IMG/VR virus record: IMGVR_UViG_3300048549_001496
Location: 1 to 31,434 of that record
DNA length: 31,434 nt
Direction: 5' to 3' (one strand)
DNA from: a virus
The position numbers were made by a program, and so were the translations under genes. This document shows positions 29,001 through 31,434 of this stretch, piece by piece (within the stretch, counting starts at the first letter, position 1; every line of letters starts with the position of its first letter). The notes under the pieces were generated by a model. The model was not told the origin of the DNA and ran no database searches. It saw only the letters and a list, made by a program, of their open reading frames with translations.

Positions 29001-31434
29001 ATCGACAATAGCGACAGTGATAAATTTAAACTATGCACAACCAATGATGTTAGTGACGGGACTGAAGTAGTTACTGTTGATAGAAATGGCAACGTTGGTA
29101 TAGGAACAACTAATCCAGATTCAAAACTTTCTGTAACAAGTTCAACAATTAATAGTGAGGACATTCTATATTTAAAATCAGGTGCAGACAGTGTTAATGA
29201 TTATTTAGGTATTGCATGGGAAATTGGAGCAGGTGGAAACGGTCCTCATTCCGCAATAAGATCCTTTGCAGGGCCGTCAGGATCAGATGCGCGTCTTGGT
29301 TTTCTAACAACTAGCAATGGAGGCACTACTCTTACAGAAGGACTTAGTTTAGCTCATAATGGTTATGTTGGCATAGGAACAACTACTCCAGCTACGCCAC
29401 TCCATGTTACTGGAGAAGTTAGGGTAGATGCTACTGAAGGTGTAGCAGCAAAAAAAATTAGATCTAGCTACTTTTCAAGTAGTCAAAATTTAGATTTAGT
29501 TTGCGGGGCATCAGCAAGTCTAATACTTGGAGATGGAACCGCAAGATTAACATTGGCTTCTGATGATAGCGCAACCTTTGCAGGATCTATCACTACTAAT
29601 TTAAGTTCTGCAGGAACATATTTTACAGGAGGTTCTGGAAGTATAAGACAATTGTCAATTACAAGTGGTACAAACATTTCTGCACATGCTCTTCACACTT
29701 TTAATATAGCTTCATCTAATGGTAAATACGAGTTTGATATTAATGGACTTACAGAACTTTCGTTAGATAGCTCTAGGGCAACTTTTGCAGGGGCTGTTAC
29801 AATAGCAAATTTATCAGTATCACAAACAGCACCTACCACTCAACTTCTTTTTGATAATAACAATATTGATGATGGTGGAGGTTATAATATTGATTTTAAA
29901 TCAAGTTCTAATGATACCGCCAATAGATTCATGGCAAGAATCCAAGCATTGCGAGGTAGCGGTGCTATAAGTAGTTTAGGATTTTTTACAGAAACAGGAT
30001 CGGCATTAACAAGGGCGTTGCTATTAGATAGCTCACAAAACGCAACTTTTGCAGGTGATGTAACCGTAAGTGGCGGCGATATCACATTAGGTGGAACAGG
30101 TAGAATACAAGGGGTTGATACTGTAACAGACGGTACAGACGCTGCCAATAAAACTTACGTTGATAATGCTGTTGGAGGAAGTGGCGGTCCTTTCTTACCA
30201 CTAGCTGGTGGTACGATGACTGGTGACATACTATTGGGAGCTTTCAATAAAATAAGTGGAGTAGCTACTGACAATTTAGTAATTGGAGTTGATAAGAATA
30301 ACGCAAGTGGAAGCTCTAGTATAGATTTTCAATTAGATGGAAGTACGTCTGCTTTGTTTATTAATAATAGTAGAAACGTTGGTATAGGAACTACTAATCC
30401 TTTGGGATTATTACAAGTCGGCAAATACACAGTAGCATCACAGGGAAACCAAGGAGTTTCTGGAAATATAAGTAGTTTCGCTGATAGCGACACCAATAAC
30501 ATATTTTTAGGGTTAAAGAACGGCACTTATCCTAATAGGGGTTTCGCATTCAGAACTGTAGCAGTAGGCGTTAATTCTGATTTTACTATTTACGAACACG
30601 GGCAAGGCTCTGCGGAAGTATTTAGAATAACCGCTGGCGGTAACGTTGGTATAGGAACAACAAGTCCAACTTCCAAGCTCTACGTATCAGGACAAGCAAG
30701 AATTGACGGTTCTACAACAGATGGACTGACAATAACATCTAGCGCAGGAGCAAGTAAGGGATTATTACTTTTCAATAATTCAAGCACAGATACGGCTAGT
30801 ATAATAAATTTCTATGATGGCCCATTAGTATTAGGACAGGCTAATGCGGAGGTCATGAGAATTCATGATAACGGCAAAGTCGGTATAGGAATAACGAGTC
30901 CTGAAAAAAATCTTTCTATAGGTGACGCACAGGCAGAAGGTATACAATTTAATTATGGTGCAACCAACAACTATAGAAACCAGATTTTAAATTATTGGAA
31001 CTCTAATGCTGATTCCAGAATGGACTTCAATATTGCACGTACTAGTGGTCAAACACCAGTAACTATAATGTCTGTTGGATATAATAGTAATGTCGGTATA
31101 GGAACAACGAATCCAAACAGTTTACTAACTGTAGTAGATTCAGGTGGAACGGGTTTAGAATTCATACCTCAAGACGCTTACAACAGGAACATTATATTCA
31201 GTTACAAGAGATCAGCCTCCACATACAAACAATTAGTTTTAAGTGCTAATGATTTCTCTTTCGTTACAGGAGGAGTTAATGACAGAATGGTCATTGAAAA
31301 CGGAGGTAACGTTGGTATAGGAACAACGAGTCCATCTGAAAAGTTACATATATCAAGCGCAACAACTACGACATTAGCAATTCAATCTGGCTCTAACAAT
31401 GCAGAAGGGAGCAAGATGCGACTTACTGAAGGAG
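26070..31434 (+). CDS. Giant receptor-binding tail fibre (partial, runs off the window)
   Basis: ATG at 26070 overlaps the gpJ stop (TAATG). The frame stays open to the end of the window, at least 1788 residues. Residues about 1-510 are a non-repeating Gly/Ser/Asn-rich head-proximal part. Residues about 510-700 repeat 'IGGGxxNxxSGxxSxVxGG' units like the YadA head beta-roll. From about 840 to 1750 come nine copies of (N/K)VGIGTTSP-type motifs, each starting a segment with xLxVxG strands; degenerate copies are at 26470 and 27478. LAGGTMTGDILL near residue 1375 is a further tail-fibre motif. It probably forms a trimeric fibre with a C-terminal tip or chaperone domain beyond the window. Confidence 0.9.
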   Translation, partial: MNYTGYSVLKIPKTGAAFAYAKEARDFATGATGVGGYLRSDATTSGWTDVRFVSAILEGSSSLPLSIGATYSDLYTGAATVIGGSTPIGDLRSEDGPYVGVGNSSVYSTKKGQEYGAAFYATYIGGTNSAPKKIGIGTSSSEISTSGYYEGNFTTRNINEFESNYNADLDDPTKIITGSGVYTNGADISLQFNILNRNGELLTSAAQIAADPFVSKQIISILDTDSNVVFPNYRTNGDSTFNFSRSQNIDVFGSYNRNFGIRNEVVNQDGGITTGEFYLYANTATFDGVIVQASGETSLNQNLSNHLPPNTGTITSAADRADAIKYFNDQPINASGSTGFIELTLNFNESPNFTNLGDVAIWNGTSGDFDTNRGSFVGNYPLNSLQEGQKIILTANDGIIEGTGLFFKLIADSAVGFEPEILTIGPYTLEPNIEGPDLNVYNQSIDQQIIVSDISIQGGVEGNATQGGHLGIGTSAVSSSQMLIQGNNTSVEIANSEGYAVNSEQKSALASIGGTISSTGSMIAGGSGHHISGDFDTIAGGALGNISGGDFNFIGGGSGIDVTNSDFSSSLGGRNNDISGADYSVILGGTTNSIITGQSHFIGGGSLNQISGTNANDDFSNSLVGGTDNRIFDCQYSFIGAGASNTIYSSSSVIGGGSSNIASGDSSVVFGGTNNQALANKSVAAGAYSKVQAGHHGAFVFSDSNTTPTLSTGANTATLNFEDGVYVQTTSGLYVNGNPVVTGSTAGTDDLQDVTDRGNTTTNDISIGSATSPSFTSGGGLQITHATQANLRLSDSTDASYNTDVAMSNDDFFLVNRSATGHLKFRVNNSTEAITVLQDGKVGIGATAPSVGLQLGNSASGETKTAIFNSEGGAEIGLKIKSRTNRAKLAVSDNDTTAYVVAEGTIASFGRSDTAASTNISVLANGNVGIGSTSPSRLLTLENNSSTVTNNSQLRINNAGAGDAYIYLFAGSDWSLGIDNSDSDKFKLCTTNDVSDGTEVVTVDRNGNVGIGTTNPDSKLSVTSSTINSEDILYLKSGADSVNDYLGIAWEIGAGGNGPHSAIRSFAGPSGSDARLGFLTTSNGGTTLTEGLSLAHNGYVGIGTTTPATPLHVTGEVRVDATEGVAAKKIRSSYFSSSQNLDLVCGASASLILGDGTARLTLASDDSATFAGSITTNLSSAGTYFTGGSGSIRQLSITSGTNISAHALHTFNIASSNGKYEFDINGLTELSLDSSRATFAGAVTIANLSVSQTAPTTQLLFDNNNIDDGGGYNIDFKSSSNDTANRFMARIQALRGSGAISSLGFFTETGSALTRALLLDSSQNATFAGDVTVSGGDITLGGTGRIQGVDTVTDGTDAANKTYVDNAVGGSGGPFLPLAGGTMTGDILLGAFNKISGVATDNLVIGVDKNNASGSSSIDFQLDGSTSALFINNSRNVGIGTTNPLGLLQVGKYTVASQGNQGVSGNISSFADSDTNNIFLGLKNGTYPNRGFAFRTVAVGVNSDFTIYEHGQGSAEVFRITAGGNVGIGTTSPTSKLYVSGQARIDGSTTDGLTITSSAGASKGLLLFNNSSTDTASIINFYDGPLVLGQANAEVMRIHDNGKVGIGITSPEKNLSIGDAQAEGIQFNYGATNNYRNQILNYWNSNADSRMDFNIARTSGQTPVTIMSVGYNSNVGIGTTNPNSLLTVVDSGGTGLEFIPQDAYNRNIIFSYKRSASTYKQLVLSANDFSFVTGGVNDRMVIENGGNVGIGTTSPSEKLHISSATTTTLAIQSGSNNAEGSKMRLTEG
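27600..28165 (+). repeat. YadA-head-like coding repeats
   Basis: The coding sequence repeats short blocks of about 40-45 bases that encode (V/I)(I/L)GG-x2-N-x-(I/S)-S-G units, such as SVILGGTTNSIITGQ and SVIGGGSSNIASGD. In bacterial trimeric adhesins such units form a left-handed parallel beta-roll. Confidence 0.75.
28591..31335 (+). repeat. Nine dispersed GVGIGTTSP coding repeats
   Basis: The words GTTGGTATAGGAACAAC or close variants occur at 28591, 28848, 29091, 29363, 30375, 30642, 30876, 31089 and 31308, always in the reading frame and always as (N/K/Y)VGIGTTSP or a variant. Several copies are almost identical at DNA level (for example 30642 and 31308), while the segments between them differ. 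Homologous exchange between copies could shuffle fibre segments. Confidence 0.9.

Noticed and set aside
27936-30526. Leftward frames of 64-88 codons opposite the fibre gene
   Set aside because: They are low-complexity Val/Leu/Pro-rich antisense frames of the repeated fibre coding sequence.
1-31434. Integrase, repressor, attachment sites or insertion sequences
   Set aside because: I searched for recombinase and transposase motifs and for flanking inverted/direct repeats around gene blocks and saw none, so temperate lifestyle or IS elements cannot be claimed.

Overview
The window looks like one segment of a tailed double-stranded DNA phage genome (Caudoviricetes, lambda-like tail tip genes), AT-rich and tightly packed. 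Many start codons overlap the preceding stop by 1-14 bases. No integrase, repressor, terminase, capsid or polymerase gene is visible. No host was named and I could run no search, so the host is inferred. A lipoprotein spanin pair implies a host with an outer membrane. A phage-borne protein with a PEP-CTERM-like sorting tail suggests a host with an exosortase, such as Verrucomicrobia, Planctomycetes, Lentisphaerae or some Proteobacteria. Most genes have AT-rich leaders rather than clear Shine-Dalgarno sites.

Layout. Bases 1-271 hold the ends of two rightward genes, followed by a repeat- and hairpin-rich non-coding stretch (272-683). From about 10.7 kb leftward to 684 runs a long minus-strand array of small genes. 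In order of transcription it has a probable PD-(D/E)XK-like nuclease, two nucleotide pyrophosphohydrolase-like proteins (MazG-like and DUF1599/Nmad1-like), a surface-glycan cassette (family 2 glycosyltransferase, sulfotransferase, GT34-like glycosyltransferase), a conserved DNA-repair-like family, a MORN-like membrane protein, a tRNA with CAU anticodon, endonuclease VII, a RuvB-like AAA+ ATPase and an HExxH metallopeptidase. One orphan rightward gene (9810-10190) interrupts this array.

From 17.3 to 10.8 kb lies a leftward lysis and virion-associated region: overlapping i-spanin/o-spanin, a holin and CHAP endolysin, a repeat-bearing beta-propeller protein and a second small holin-like protein, closed by a clear intrinsic terminator at 10763-10795. 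A rightward three-gene island (14723-16949) is inserted between the spanins and the holin. It encodes a very acidic protein, a small membrane protein and the PEP-CTERM-like secreted protein. This is the most unusual part of the window.

From 18281 to the right end the rightward late operon encodes the tail tip: a gpL-like protein with extra carbohydrate-binding and LamG-like domains, a JAMM-only gpK-like protein, gpI, a 1558-residue gpJ-like central tip protein, and a giant receptor-binding fibre running off the end. The fibre has YadA-head-like repeats and nine NVGIGTTSP-type repeats. Tail tip and fibre should recognise host surface glycans or proteins. The glycosyl/sulfotransferases and PEP-CTERM protein may alter that surface, and holin, endolysin and spanins breach the envelope. 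Eight genes or start corrections given here are small frames (41-58 residues) or internal starts supported by overlap and context. They are 95-271, 684-809, 3526-3684, 4970-5119, 8698-8853, 13267-13404, and the re-started RuvB-like and gpK-like genes.
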